NCBI GenBank assembly: GCA_945878555.1
Contig: CAMDWI010000015.1
Location: 39,735 to 103,734 of the forward strand
Origin: Klebsiella pneumoniae
GTDB taxonomy: Bacteria > Pseudomonadota > Gammaproteobacteria > Eutrophobiales > Eutrophobiaceae
DNA length: 64,000 nucleotides
Direction of reading: 5' to 3'
Part shown: one piece after another, positions 46,927-56,407 of the stretch
Layout of the letters: every line of letters begins with the position of its first letter
How positions within the stretch are numbered: the first letter of the stretch is position 1
Program-made: the position numbers and the translations under genes
The notes under the pieces: generated by a model
What the model saw: the letters and a program-made list of their open reading frames with translations, nothing else
Databases searched by the model: none
What the model was told of the DNA's origin: nothing

Positions 46927-48834
46927 TCATTTCATCGCCGGACACTCTGGCGGCGGTCCTTTAAAAACAAATCTCGTTTCCAGTGGACGAGATGGCCAGG
47001 TAGTAGCTCCCACGGGTGACATTCCAATTTCCCTGGCAAGATTTTCTTCCAGGTGTATGGTTCTACCACCCAGAACTGTCATGTTAACCTTCAGGTTGGG
47101 TATATCATCCCGGGGTATAGTGAGTATGTCCCGGTCAAGGATAACGAAATCTGCCAGTTTCCCTGACTCCAGAGAACCCAGTTTATCTTCACGCAAAACA
47201 TAATAGGAACCCCATGTGGTCAACGCCTTGAGCTGCGTCACAAGATCCGTCCCTTCCTCCGGTGCGTACGTCCGGTCACAACCTGCATTATACCGCGTCA
47301 TTCCAACCCAGATATTATAGAACAGGAAATGCGGCAAGCCCCTGTCTATCTCCTGCGTGTTCATTATTCCTGCCTTGGTGACCGATTGTCTGGGGACAGT
47401 GTAGTGAGCATATTCTTCACCATAATTCTTGACGCGATAGGAGATATCATAACCCGTACGATTTTCCCACAGGATAGTGTTAATCATGCTTATCATCATA
47501 CCAAGTCGTTTAATACGTGGTATTTGATCTGGTCGCGGGGCGCCTGAGCCATGATCAAATGCATGACGACGGGCACGAATATCTTCAATGCTCAAACCAG
47601 CGGCAAGACTTTGCTGCTCAATAACATCAAGGAGATTATCAATATCCTTATCCCCACCTGTGTGCAGGGCCGCAATACGCCCACCACTGCGTACAATGTC
47701 TTCCAGGACTACACGTCCGGGTTGACCAGGATTAAACCAGCACTCTTCCAGCTGTTTCACTTTTTCTGAGGCTGCCAAGGTTGTGCAGGTACCCCCCACA
47801 CGCTGCCCCTGAGCACCAATATTCCACAAATAGTCAGTGCCATTTCCGAGCAATCCACTTATCAGGCGATAAGTATCAAAATGTTCATTTGGACCGTTAT
47901 AACTCCAGGCAAAGCGTCCTGGCATGCCACCTTCAACTTCCTGATCAAGTATAGACAAGGCTTTCAGGTTGCCCATTGTATAAGGAGAAGAGCCAAATAC
48001 TGTTACCCCGTGTGCTGCCCATAACTCCATTTCAGATTTTAATAATTGTGCGTTCAGATTTACTTTTCCATGGAGCATTATGTCTGGCTCAAGCAGGCGA
48101 CCACTGGCAGATTGTTCACCATCGGGACTACGCTCGCCACTACCACCACCTGTAAATTTGTCAGGGAATACCTTTTTTATTTCCTGTTCTCCGCGCTGGT
48201 TTACCATGCCGTTGATAAAGGCATTCTTCACACGTACCGGGTTGTTCGGTGCAATCTCGTTTATACGCTTCATATCAATGCTGTTGTAAAACTCGGCAAC
48301 CAGTTTAGGCATATGTTCGAAATTTGCTCCAAAGTCCGAACTGAGCAATATCCACTGTCCAGGCTTGGCCACGGCAACAGCCTCTTTCAACACTTTCTCC
48401 CAACTGGCGATTTGTTCGTCAGCGTTACCCTTTAAAAACCGTACGACTATATGTTCATTCCCTTCAGGAAAAACATGATTGAGTGCCGTAGGTTCTGTCC
48501 ACGCCCAGTCTGTCGGATGTTCATGTGTAAGAATAAGGCCGGGCAATACTGTACGTCCCTTCAGATCAATCTGCCGCGTTGAGGTACCAGCAAGCGAACG
48601 GATTGAATCGTTTGACCCTACCTGGAGAATCTTGTCATCGCGTACTGCCATTGCTTCCGCTATCGTTCCCAGGTTAGACGTAAAGGAAGGATCGTCCATG
48701 GTAACGATTTTAGCGTTATAAATAATCATGTCAGGATAACCATGTACGTTATCCACTGTAGAGCCCTGGCCCCAGGCCACAGAGTGCAGAAACAACACGC
48801 CGAGGATAATTGGCGATGTAATATTTAAAACCAT
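46927..48834 (-). CDS. Exported amidohydrolase, second copy
   Basis: Protein of 635 aa from the ATG at 48834 (MVLNITSP), preceded by GGGGGGAGTT; a GTG at 48846 is less likely. Signal peptide LHSVAWGQ, metal H-x-H at 104-106 (LTHEHPTDW), later ALHTGGDKDIDNLL and RHAFDHGSGAPRPDQIPRIKRLG, closing GKLADFVILDRDILTIP. It is closely similar to the protein at 9819-11729 along its whole length and should act on a similar substrate. It opens the gene set of cassette C and follows the ankyrin gene of cassette D by about 50 bp, so read-through from D is possible. Confidence 0.91.
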   Translation of the reverse strand: MVLNITSPIILGVLFLHSVAWGQGSTVDNVHGYPDMIIYNAKIVTMDDPSFTSNLGTIAEAMAVRDDKILQVGSNDSIRSLAGTSTRQIDLKGRTVLPGLILTHEHPTDWAWTEPTALNHVFPEGNEHIVVRFLKGNADEQIASWEKVLKEAVAVAKPGQWILLSSDFGANFEHMPKLVAEFYNSIDMKRINEIAPNNPVRVKNAFINGMVNQRGEQEIKKVFPDKFTGGGSGERSPDGEQSASGRLLEPDIMLHGKVNLNAQLLKSEMELWAAHGVTVFGSSPYTMGNLKALSILDQEVEGGMPGRFAWSYNGPNEHFDTYRLISGLLGNGTDYLWNIGAQGQRVGGTCTTLAASEKVKQLEECWFNPGQPGRVVLEDIVRSGGRIAALHTGGDKDIDNLLDVIEQQSLAAGLSIEDIRARRHAFDHGSGAPRPDQIPRIKRLGMMISMINTILWENRTGYDISYRVKNYGEEYAHYTVPRQSVTKAGIMNTQEIDRGLPHFLFYNIWVGMTRYNAGCDRTYAPEEGTDLVTQLKALTTWGSYYVLREDKLGSLESGKLADFVILDRDILTIPRDDIPNLKVNMTVLGGRTIHLEENLAREIGMSPVGATTWPSRPLETRFVFKGPPPECPAMK

Positions 48835-48838
48835 AACT

Positions 48839-48844
48839 CCCCCC
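48839..48844 (-). promoter_or_regulatory. G6 tract before the cassette C amidohydrolase
   Basis: Six G followed by AGTT and the ATG. The paralogue at 9819 has GGGGG at a similar place, so this feature has been kept in both copies. Confidence 0.65.
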
Positions 48845-48881
48845 ACATTAATAAATCAGCAAATGATGAATACGGATTTCG

Positions 48882-50639
48882 TCAGGATCGATACCTTCCC
48901 AACACGCATTCACCTACAGACGCCGTAGCATCGGATTTTGTCGCACCATACTTTTGAAGCAATGCTACAGTCTCCGGATTCGGTTTAAATCCCCTGATCA
49001 AGCCAACATTATTTTCAGCCTCTGCAATACTCAGGGGAGTCCGTCCGCATCCATTTTTTACGTTGACCTTGGCGCCGTTATCCAGCAGTAATTGCACCAG
49101 AGATGTGGCGCCGATATAAGCCGCCGCGTGTAAAGCTGTCCAGCCGGTAGCGGTAGCCTCATTTACATCAGCCCCAAAACCGATTAACCTCTTCGCCGCC
49201 GTTATCGCCTTTTTCTCTTCTTCCTGGGTAAATACGACTTTTTTACCCAATCCAACTGCAATCATCAATGAACTTCCATTCCCGAACACCTGATTATCAT
49301 CAGCAATGGATTTCGTTTGTTCCAGAAATACCTCTTTATTTATAGCTGTTGAGACGACTGGATTGGCACCGTGTTCGAGTAACATTTCCATAGCCGTCTC
49401 GTCAAAGGAGGCAAGCGCCAGGAAATAGGGTGTGGCTCCCGCAAGATTTAGCCACGACCCTCTTTCGAGTCGAATTCTCGCCGGAGGGTACTTCATGGCT
49501 GCGTTAACATCGGCTCCTCGCGCCAATAACGCTTCAGCAAGTTCATACATGTTCTTGCCTGGCAATATCATTCTGTTTTTGCGTTCATATGCCAGAGGGT
49601 CAGTTTCACCCTCAACAACATACAGAAGCGAGGCAGCAGCACCGAGTTCCAGCCTGTCCTGCTCAGTCAGGGTTTCAAAGGCTTTACAGGGTGCTTCGAG
49701 TATAAATCCACACACACGTTTGGTAGTCACACTCACGTGGCCTATCAGTGCTTTCAGACCGTCTCGCAATGCATAATGGAGCGCAGTCATGCCGTTTGCG
49801 TCCGGAATATCTGGATCTGCACCTTGCTCAAGCAATTCCAGCGCCAACTCTTCATATCTCTCCGCGCTGGCTATAACAAGGGCAGTACCGTCCTCTACAG
49901 AGACATCATTTACCCCGGCCCCGCGCTGCAGTAACAGCCTTGTGGTTTCGATATCACCTTCTTTCGCCGCAAACATCAAGGGCGTATATCCACCCTGGGG
50001 GACAGCTTCAATATTACCGCCATATCCTTCCATCAACATGGGAGTATACTGTTCGGGTTCGGTTAACTTTTTCGTCCGGGCAGAAATATCTGCCTTACGT
50101 TCGATCAGCAATCTGGCTGTAGCAGGATGTCCGAATGAAATTGCCCACATTAATGCGCTCTGGCCGCGCCTTGGTTCACGGTAGTTTATATCCGCACCAT
50201 GATCCAGTAGCAGATTTATAATATCGTTAACACCTGTCCTGGCAGCGGTCATCAACGGTGCTTCTCCACTCCACATCGTCTTGTTTGGATCGGCATCTGC
50301 TTTCAGCAGTAACGCGACCATTTCAACACTGCGGTTCTTGTTTGCCAATATCAGGGGAGTAACGCCAAGGTAATTCGCGGCATTGACATTCGCTCCGGCT
50401 TTAATCAGTAGCCCGGCAGTTTGAAGGTTGTCCCAATAAACTGACCAGGCCAGTGCGGTTGTCCCATCTGCCTGGGCAGCATTTACGTCACTTTTTTGTT
50501 CAAGCAGGGATTGCACCAGTTCCCATTTCTGGTTCTTCGCGGCATCAGCCAGTTGCAAGGTCTGCGCTTCTGCAATACTCAATACCATAAACAGGACGAG
50601 CGGAACTCCAAACCCCAGCAATTTTGAAATGGACTTCAT
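48882..50639 (-). CDS. Secreted ankyrin-repeat protein, cassette D
   Basis: Protein of 585 aa with a signal peptide (LSIAEAQ). Ankyrin units start near residue 40 (DGTTALAWSVYWDNLQTAGLLIKAGANVN). The insert with Cys (KRVCGFILEAPCKAF), the GATPYFLALASFDE block and the Cys tail (NGCGRTPLSIAE, GECVLGRYRS) all match the cassette A protein, its closest relative here. GGGGG lies 10 nt before the ATG. It follows DUF1552 by 23 bp and ends cassette D. Confidence 0.91.
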   Translation of the reverse strand: MKSISKLLGFGVPLVLFMVLSIAEAQTLQLADAAKNQKWELVQSLLEQKSDVNAAQADGTTALAWSVYWDNLQTAGLLIKAGANVNAANYLGVTPLILANKNRSVEMVALLLKADADPNKTMWSGEAPLMTAARTGVNDIINLLLDHGADINYREPRRGQSALMWAISFGHPATARLLIERKADISARTKKLTEPEQYTPMLMEGYGGNIEAVPQGGYTPLMFAAKEGDIETTRLLLQRGAGVNDVSVEDGTALVIASAERYEELALELLEQGADPDIPDANGMTALHYALRDGLKALIGHVSVTTKRVCGFILEAPCKAFETLTEQDRLELGAAASLLYVVEGETDPLAYERKNRMILPGKNMYELAEALLARGADVNAAMKYPPARIRLERGSWLNLAGATPYFLALASFDETAMEMLLEHGANPVVSTAINKEVFLEQTKSIADDNQVFGNGSSLMIAVGLGKKVVFTQEEEKKAITAAKRLIGFGADVNEATATGWTALHAAAYIGATSLVQLLLDNGAKVNVKNGCGRTPLSIAEAENNVGLIRGFKPNPETVALLQKYGATKSDATASVGECVLGRYRS

Positions 50640-50662
50640 TTTATTACTACCCCCTGGTAGAT

Positions 50663-52000
50663 TTATGCCGAGGCTGTCAGGTCAACCACCCCTGTGGACT
50701 TTCCAAATTTCTCTGCAGGCAGACCCAATGTGTTAAGGGTAGCGACATGCATGTTTTCCAGACGCGTGCCCGGTTTGGCAACGATATGACGCCCCCCCTT
50801 GAGCTTGCCACCGGCACCGCCGATCAGTGCAAGCGGAACATTTCCGATATCGTGCGAATCACCATCACCCATGCCTGAACCGTAAACCAGTAGTGCATTA
50901 TCAAGCAGGGACGAACCATCATGATCCTTGGTGGCCCGCATTTTACCGAGAAATTCCCCGAACAGTTTTGCATGATAAATATCAATCTCACCGGCCTGGC
51001 GCTTTCTGTTGACGTCACCTCGGTGATGGGTTGTGGGATGGTATGGATCCAGATGTCCAAGCTGGGTAAAGACCAGCTCACTGTATTCACGAGCAACCAT
51101 GAATGTGAACACTCGTGTCATATCCGTCTGGAATGCCAGAAGCATCAGGTCGTACATTAATCTGAGATGTTCTTCATGGGCAGGAATGCCAAGTGGTTTT
51201 TCCACATCCGGCAATACTATACTGGTCTTTTCCTCGGCCTTTTGTACCCTGAATTCAACTTCCCGAAGGGAGTCCAGATATTCTCCAAGTTTTACAGCAT
51301 CTTTATGTCCCAGTGTCTTTTTGACCCGGCTGACATCATTGCTGACAAAGTCCAGTATGCTCCTTTGTCTACGAAGTCTGGTCTGGCGCGCGTCAGGGTC
51401 AGTTCCTGCATCACCAAACAAACGTTCGAATATTTCACGGGGACGGTGCTCCATAGGTAGCGGCGTGGTTGGACTGCTCCATGAAACAGTGTTGGTATAG
51501 GCGGAGTTATACCCTCCTGCTGATTGCCCTGCCAGTTCTGCTGCATTCTCAATACAAATTTGCAAGGAAGAGAAGGGGGTTTCCTTGCCAAATTCTGAAG
51601 CAATAATCTGATCAACCGAAGTACCGCAGCGGGCTTCGTTCAGCGATTTGTATGGTTCTGTCCCGGTTAGATACATCGAACATGCACTGACATGGCCCCT
51701 GTCGATCTTGGGATCACCATTATCGAGATTACTGACTACCAGTAATTGATCCTTGTAAGCCTCCCATTGCTTCAATATGCCGGGCAAATCAAAGTTGGAT
51801 CCGGCTGTAGTGGGCAACCACTCTTCCCTTCTGATCCCGTTGGGAGAAAATATATAACCGACGCGGACCGGGATTTTTGCCGAAAGATCAGTGGACTTGG
51901 CCATTGCAGGTATCATGGAATCCAGCATTGGCAAGGCTATGGAAGCACCCAGCCCCCGTAGTAATGTGCGTCTATGCAAGGCCTTTTTGAATATGTTCAT
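50663..52000 (-). CDS. DUF1552 (HXXSHH) protein, cassette D
   Basis: Protein of 445 aa with an export signal carrying Arg-Arg (LHRRTLLRGLGASIALPMLDSM), a family motif written as HPTTHH (YHPTTHHRG), and SSLLDNALLVYGSGMGDGDSH. It overlaps the DUF1592 stop by ATGA. It is strongly similar to the cassette A copy over long stretches (ENAAELAGQS, HRPREIFERLFGDAGT), which supports a shared origin of A and D. Confidence 0.94.
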   Translation of the reverse strand: MNIFKKALHRRTLLRGLGASIALPMLDSMIPAMAKSTDLSAKIPVRVGYIFSPNGIRREEWLPTTAGSNFDLPGILKQWEAYKDQLLVVSNLDNGDPKIDRGHVSACSMYLTGTEPYKSLNEARCGTSVDQIIASEFGKETPFSSLQICIENAAELAGQSAGGYNSAYTNTVSWSSPTTPLPMEHRPREIFERLFGDAGTDPDARQTRLRRQRSILDFVSNDVSRVKKTLGHKDAVKLGEYLDSLREVEFRVQKAEEKTSIVLPDVEKPLGIPAHEEHLRLMYDLMLLAFQTDMTRVFTFMVAREYSELVFTQLGHLDPYHPTTHHRGDVNRKRQAGEIDIYHAKLFGEFLGKMRATKDHDGSSLLDNALLVYGSGMGDGDSHDIGNVPLALIGGAGGKLKGGRHIVAKPGTRLENMHVATLNTLGLPAEKFGKSTGVVDLTASA

Positions 52001-54438
52001 GATTCTGTCCTCCTCTTTTTAAACGGCAAACTGTTTACTATGCCCAGAACGATGTCAGAAAAACGATACTCACTGCTGGCAGTAGCGTTGACGATTTCCC
52101 GTACTGCAGGCATATCAAAATATTCAACATCCCTTCCCAGTGCATATGTCATTAGCTTCAGTGTAAACGCATTGACTATCACTTCAGAGTTGGAAAGCAA
52201 GGCTTTCTGGAGTTCGGCCGGCCCCTGAAAGCTGGCCCCATCAGGCAGCATCCCGGAAGAATCAATCGGTTGACCGGCATCTTCAGTACGCCATTTACCG
52301 ATCGGGTTAAAGTTTTCAAGTCCGAAACCGATCGGATCCATACGGTTATGGCAAACAGCGCATACCGGATTCGCACGATGCTTTTCAATGGCTTCACGCA
52401 TTGTATAGGTTTTTCCACCGCCATCCTTTTCCTGCAATGCCGGTATGTTGGTAGGTGGCGGTGGAGGCGGTGCGGCGACTATATTTTCCAGCACCCACTT
52501 GCCACGCAGAACCGGTGAAGTCCTGTTCGGGTAGGAGGTGATTGCCAGTACAGCCCCCTGGGCGAGCAGACCCTTCTTGTTTTCATCGCTCACTTGTACC
52601 CGACGGAACCTGTTGCCGTAGACATCGGGGATATCATAATGCCGTGCGAGTCGCTCATTTATATATTTATAGTCTGCCCGGAAAAGATCCAGGATTGAAT
52701 GATCCTCCCGAAAGATACTTGCAAGGAACAACTGGGTCTCCGTTTTAAGATCATTACGCAAATCTTCATCATAGGAAGGAAATAACTGCTGGTTTTTTTC
52801 AGTGTGTAACAGATTTCGTAGCAAGAGCCACTGCTCGGCAAAATTATTTACCAGCATTATGGAGCGATCATCCTTAAGCATTCTTCTGACTTGCTGTTCC
52901 AGAATCGCAGGGTCGCTGAGTTTACCCTGTGCGGCGATGTTTATCAGTTCATCGTCAGGAATACTGCTCCACAGGAAAAAGGATAAGCGCGATGCCAGAT
53001 CGATATCATTGATTGAATAAATACTGTTTGTCACAGCGTTATCCGGATCCCTGACGATACGGAATAAAAATTCTGTACTTACCAGCAGACCCTCCAGGGC
53101 CATCTGGATACCGGATTCGAAATTCCCTCCCTCCTCCCGGCCTACCTGGTACAGGCCAAGATAGGGCTCAATATCCTGCCCAGTCACAGGTCGTCTATAC
53201 GCCAGACGGACCAGTTTTGATAATATCTCGTTGGCACAACGCGCTTCATCAGATTTGCCGTTCGGCATACAGGTAAAGATTTTACTGCGGCTGGATGTAT
53301 CTCCTGGTCCTTTTGCATTGTGCGGACCGGTAACCAGCACACTACTGACCGAGGGCGGCATCCATGACCGTTCATAATCTTTATATTTTTCAAGCCTTGC
53401 GACATTGTAATTATCATAGTTTCGGGGTGGCACCTGATCCTCCCAGGCAAAGGTCTCATCCAGAAACGCGATCTGCAACAGTCGCTCACCCGCTTTTGCA
53501 CTAAAACGAACCTTCAGACCTGCATCAGCAGTACGCTCATACTGGGCCTGTTTGAAATCGGGCGGAATTCCATCATCCGTCTTTGGACCCAGACCCAGAC
53601 CCACATTTTCACCACCCACCTTCAGGAGGTTCAGTCTTTTGCCATCAACAAGAATATCCAGATAATTGGGCTTGTTCATCCCGATAACCAGACCGGTATC
53701 ATCTGTACGTAATAACCTGACGCTTATTTCATACTCGCCATCCAGCGGAAATCGATGATTAACCGCGAGTCCACCCCGGGTTCCAAACGGCAGGTTCTCA
53801 TTCATATGTTCAGCCTGGAGCTTGACCGGTGAAACCTTGTATTCCTGGCTATTAACACCGATCTCCATATCTCCGATTGCCAGACGACTGACATCGCGTG
53901 CAACTGACATGTATTTTTCAGTCAATATGTTAGAAACAGACAACAATGAACCCAGATTATCGAAGCCACCGGAATTATCAGGTGGTAACAGCGATGCGCC
54001 GTCGATAGTCACCCCAAGCAGGTCGCGTATAACATTCGTATATTCAGTACGGTTAAGCCGGTGTGATGCCGGGGTCCGGCCTGGATTGGGACTGGATTTT
54101 GCGAATGCCGCCAGGTCATGCTCCAGATATTTGGCCATGGATATATAAAAATCCTCTGACGGCCTGGGCATACCAACCGGTGGCATGGAGCGTGTCTTCA
54201 TTTTCAACAACACCTTTTCCCACAACGCGGGATTCTCACTGATATTTTCCAGGCTGACGCTGTCCCTGGCGAGGACCAGGTTGGCTGTTTTCAGTGTTTC
54301 GTTGTGGCAACTAATACAGTACTGATCCAGTACTGCACGATATGACGCTACATCTGGCGTTCCCGGAGATTGCTGGCCATAGGTAACACTGGTCCCCAGA
54401 ATTAAAATTCCGACACTGAATAATGTGCGTCCTAACAT
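51997..54438 (-). CDS. DUF1592-type di-haem protein, cassette D
   Basis: Exported protein of 813 aa with signal peptide SVTYGQ, haem motif CISCH (41-45), DUF1587-like [16 protein letters not shown], a beta-rich region ([16 protein letters not shown]), DUF1592 ([19 protein letters not shown]), second haem motif CAVCH before [17 protein letters not shown], and DUF1585 ([18 protein letters not shown]). It is most like the cassette A protein. A GGGG run precedes the ATG. Upstream lies the PQQ dehydrogenase gene, a possible electron donor to its haems. Confidence 0.94.
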   Translation of the reverse strand: MLGRTLFSVGILILGTSVTYGQQSPGTPDVASYRAVLDQYCISCHNETLKTANLVLARDSVSLENISENPALWEKVLLKMKTRSMPPVGMPRPSEDFYISMAKYLEHDLAAFAKSSPNPGRTPASHRLNRTEYTNVIRDLLGVTIDGASLLPPDNSGGFDNLGSLLSVSNILTEKYMSVARDVSRLAIGDMEIGVNSQEYKVSPVKLQAEHMNENLPFGTRGGLAVNHRFPLDGEYEISVRLLRTDDTGLVIGMNKPNYLDILVDGKRLNLLKVGGENVGLGLGPKTDDGIPPDFKQAQYERTADAGLKVRFSAKAGERLLQIAFLDETFAWEDQVPPRNYDNYNVARLEKYKDYERSWMPPSVSSVLVTGPHNAKGPGDTSSRSKIFTCMPNGKSDEARCANEILSKLVRLAYRRPVTGQDIEPYLGLYQVGREEGGNFESGIQMALEGLLVSTEFLFRIVRDPDNAVTNSIYSINDIDLASRLSFFLWSSIPDDELINIAAQGKLSDPAILEQQVRRMLKDDRSIMLVNNFAEQWLLLRNLLHTEKNQQLFPSYDEDLRNDLKTETQLFLASIFREDHSILDLFRADYKYINERLARHYDIPDVYGNRFRRVQVSDENKKGLLAQGAVLAITSYPNRTSPVLRGKWVLENIVAAPPPPPPTNIPALQEKDGGGKTYTMREAIEKHRANPVCAVCHNRMDPIGFGLENFNPIGKWRTEDAGQPIDSSGMLPDGASFQGPAELQKALLSNSEVIVNAFTLKLMTYALGRDVEYFDMPAVREIVNATASSEYRFSDIVLGIVNSLPFKKRRTES

Positions 54439-54586
54439 CGTCTTAACCCCGCTGTACTATAGATAAATGCCTGATCATGACACCACAATCCGGCCCCGGA
54501 CTCTCACTTGAACGGTCTGGAATCGAGAACTGGATATTTCCAGAGTTTAAACCAATCTCCGCATACATATTTGTGTCCATGCTGCA

Positions 54587-56305
54587 TCAGTTTTCCAGTG
54601 AAAAAACCATCAGTATGGTACTACCGGTGCTGTGCTTTAACTCGGGGTATAATTTTGCCAGATGGAGTGTACCTGGCGAGCCCCCACCTACTGTGACGGC
54701 AATAAACTGTTTCCCGTTTACACTATAACTAATCGGGTAGCCAATCACTGGCGCACTCAGCGGTTTTTCCCAAAGAACCTTTCCGTCATTGGTGTCGATT
54801 GCCCGGAAATAGCGGTGCAGATCTCCAACAAACACCAGCCCCCCTGCAGTTGTTAATACCGAACCCAATGCGGCCCGTTGATTATATTCCCAGATCACTT
54901 CACCAGTTGAGGCAGAAATAGCTGACAGACGACCCACATTTCCATCCGTACCCTGCATATACTCGAGGTCGCTGTAATCAACTCCCTGGCTGTTTAGTTC
55001 CAGCGAGATGACCTTGAAGTTTGTACATTCATTACTGACTACACTATAGATTGCTTTAGTATCCGGATTGTAGGCATTTGTCTGGAACAATCGCCCACCC
55101 CTCATCCCGGGGCAGATCAGTTGCACTTCATCCACCTTGGTCGGAATGATGCTTTCATTCACTGTAATTGCACCTGTTTCCGGGTCAATACGCTCGTACA
55201 AATTCTGGTATTCAACGAGCTGTCGGTGCCATAAATATGTACCATTCTCCCGATCAAATGCCCACAGCACGCCAGGTTTTCCCAGCGCATAGACAACCTT
55301 GCGGGGCTTTCCGTCTATGTCGACTGTTGCCAGGATAGGATTGCCCTGATGGTCCATATCAAAATTGTCTCTGGGCAACATCTGAAAGTGCCAGCGGATG
55401 GCACCCGTTTTGGCATCTAACGCCAATAGTGAGTTGGTGTAGAGCAAATCACCGGCACCGGAACCCTTTAGGATCTCAGGGTAAGGATATGCACTTGCCG
55501 TAGTCCAGTAAAGCAGCCCCAGCTCCGGGTCAAAACTTCCAGCCTGCCAGAACGAAGACTTCATGCGTTTTTCATAAGGTAATCCACCCCATGTCGCCTG
55601 ATGTTCCTCAGGATCATCCGGGCCGGCAATTGACTCTCTTTGCCATATTTTTGTACCAGTTTCTGCGTTATAGGCGCCCAGTGAACATATTCTGGTTACA
55701 CCGCTCCAGCAGGTCTGGCCGGCAAAAATCATTCCGTTGCCGGCAATTGGCCCTGCTGAATAGCTGATAGCTTCAGCATCGTTACCTGCCTGTACTTCCC
55801 AGACTAATGTACCGGTTTTTGCATCAAGAGCTACCAGGTATGAATCCGTCGTGGCCAGATATAACTTGTCACCATACAGGGTAATATTTCTTGTCGTACC
55901 ACCCCGATTACCTCTGGGCAATTTTCTTTTATATTCCCAGAGCAATTCGCCGGAACTTGCGTTTAATGCCTGTATCACGCCACCTGGATGCGGCAGATAC
56001 ATGATCCCCTGATAGACAATCGGCTCCTGCTCAGCATCACCTTGTTGCATAGCCCATGACCAGGCGAGATTCAGTTTACTGACATTTTTATTGGTAATGG
56101 CAGATAACGGACTATATCCAGTTGCAGCATTATCACGGCGCCACCTCAGCCAGTCTTCCGGAGCGGGGTTATTCAATACTGAATCCGTGACGGGCGTAAT
56201 ATCGCCCGTTTGTGCGTGGACACTGATATTGGTAGTCGTGACGAATAAGACTACTGCAGCCAGGGCAGATAGACAGGTACGAAGGATGGTTTTCGTGTAA
56301 GGCAT
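54587..56305 (-). CDS. PQQ-dependent dehydrogenase (quinoprotein), exported
   Basis: Protein of 572 aa from the ATG at 56305 (MPYTKTIL), preceded by GGGGGGATTC; the frame upstream to 56374 lacks a site. Signal peptide ISVHAQ is followed by eight-bladed propeller repeats with the tryptophan-docking pattern (ALNASSGELLWEY, ALDAKTGTLVWEV, AIDTNDGKVLWEKPL). The catalytic region is AIRWHFQMLPRDNFDMDHQGNP, with Asp residues typical of PQQ alcohol dehydrogenases. No C-terminal cytochrome domain is fused, so an external cytochrome c is needed. The DUF1592 protein or the cytochrome at 33725 could serve. The substrate, probably an alcohol, is not evident. Confidence 0.92.
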   Translation of the reverse strand: MPYTKTILRTCLSALAAVVLFVTTTNISVHAQTGDITPVTDSVLNNPAPEDWLRWRRDNAATGYSPLSAITNKNVSKLNLAWSWAMQQGDAEQEPIVYQGIMYLPHPGGVIQALNASSGELLWEYKRKLPRGNRGGTTRNITLYGDKLYLATTDSYLVALDAKTGTLVWEVQAGNDAEAISYSAGPIAGNGMIFAGQTCWSGVTRICSLGAYNAETGTKIWQRESIAGPDDPEEHQATWGGLPYEKRMKSSFWQAGSFDPELGLLYWTTASAYPYPEILKGSGAGDLLYTNSLLALDAKTGAIRWHFQMLPRDNFDMDHQGNPILATVDIDGKPRKVVYALGKPGVLWAFDRENGTYLWHRQLVEYQNLYERIDPETGAITVNESIIPTKVDEVQLICPGMRGGRLFQTNAYNPDTKAIYSVVSNECTNFKVISLELNSQGVDYSDLEYMQGTDGNVGRLSAISASTGEVIWEYNQRAALGSVLTTAGGLVFVGDLHRYFRAIDTNDGKVLWEKPLSAPVIGYPISYSVNGKQFIAVTVGGGSPGTLHLAKLYPELKHSTGSTILMVFSLEN

Positions 56306-56309
56306 GAAT

Positions 56310-56315
56310 CCCCCC
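56310..56315 (-). promoter_or_regulatory. G6 tract before the PQQ dehydrogenase
   Basis: Six G followed by ATTC and the ATG at 56305, which supports that start codon over the in-frame ATG at 56374. Confidence 0.65.
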
Positions 56316-56353
56316 GGATCATTTACCGTAAAAAACGAACTTTCCGTCTCATG

Positions 56354-56400
56354 AAACAGCCGTGGAAAATCCATGTACAGGATTTTCCACGGCCCTGTTT
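56354..56400 (-). terminator. Strong hairpin after receptor D
   Basis: Perfect 13-bp arms CCGTGGAAAATCC and GGATTTTCCACGG around a 7-nt loop, extended by AAACAG/CTGTTT after a 2-nt bulge. It begins 8 bp after the receptor stop. The tail is only weakly T-rich. Confidence 0.75.
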
Positions 56401-56407
56401 AGCAGGA

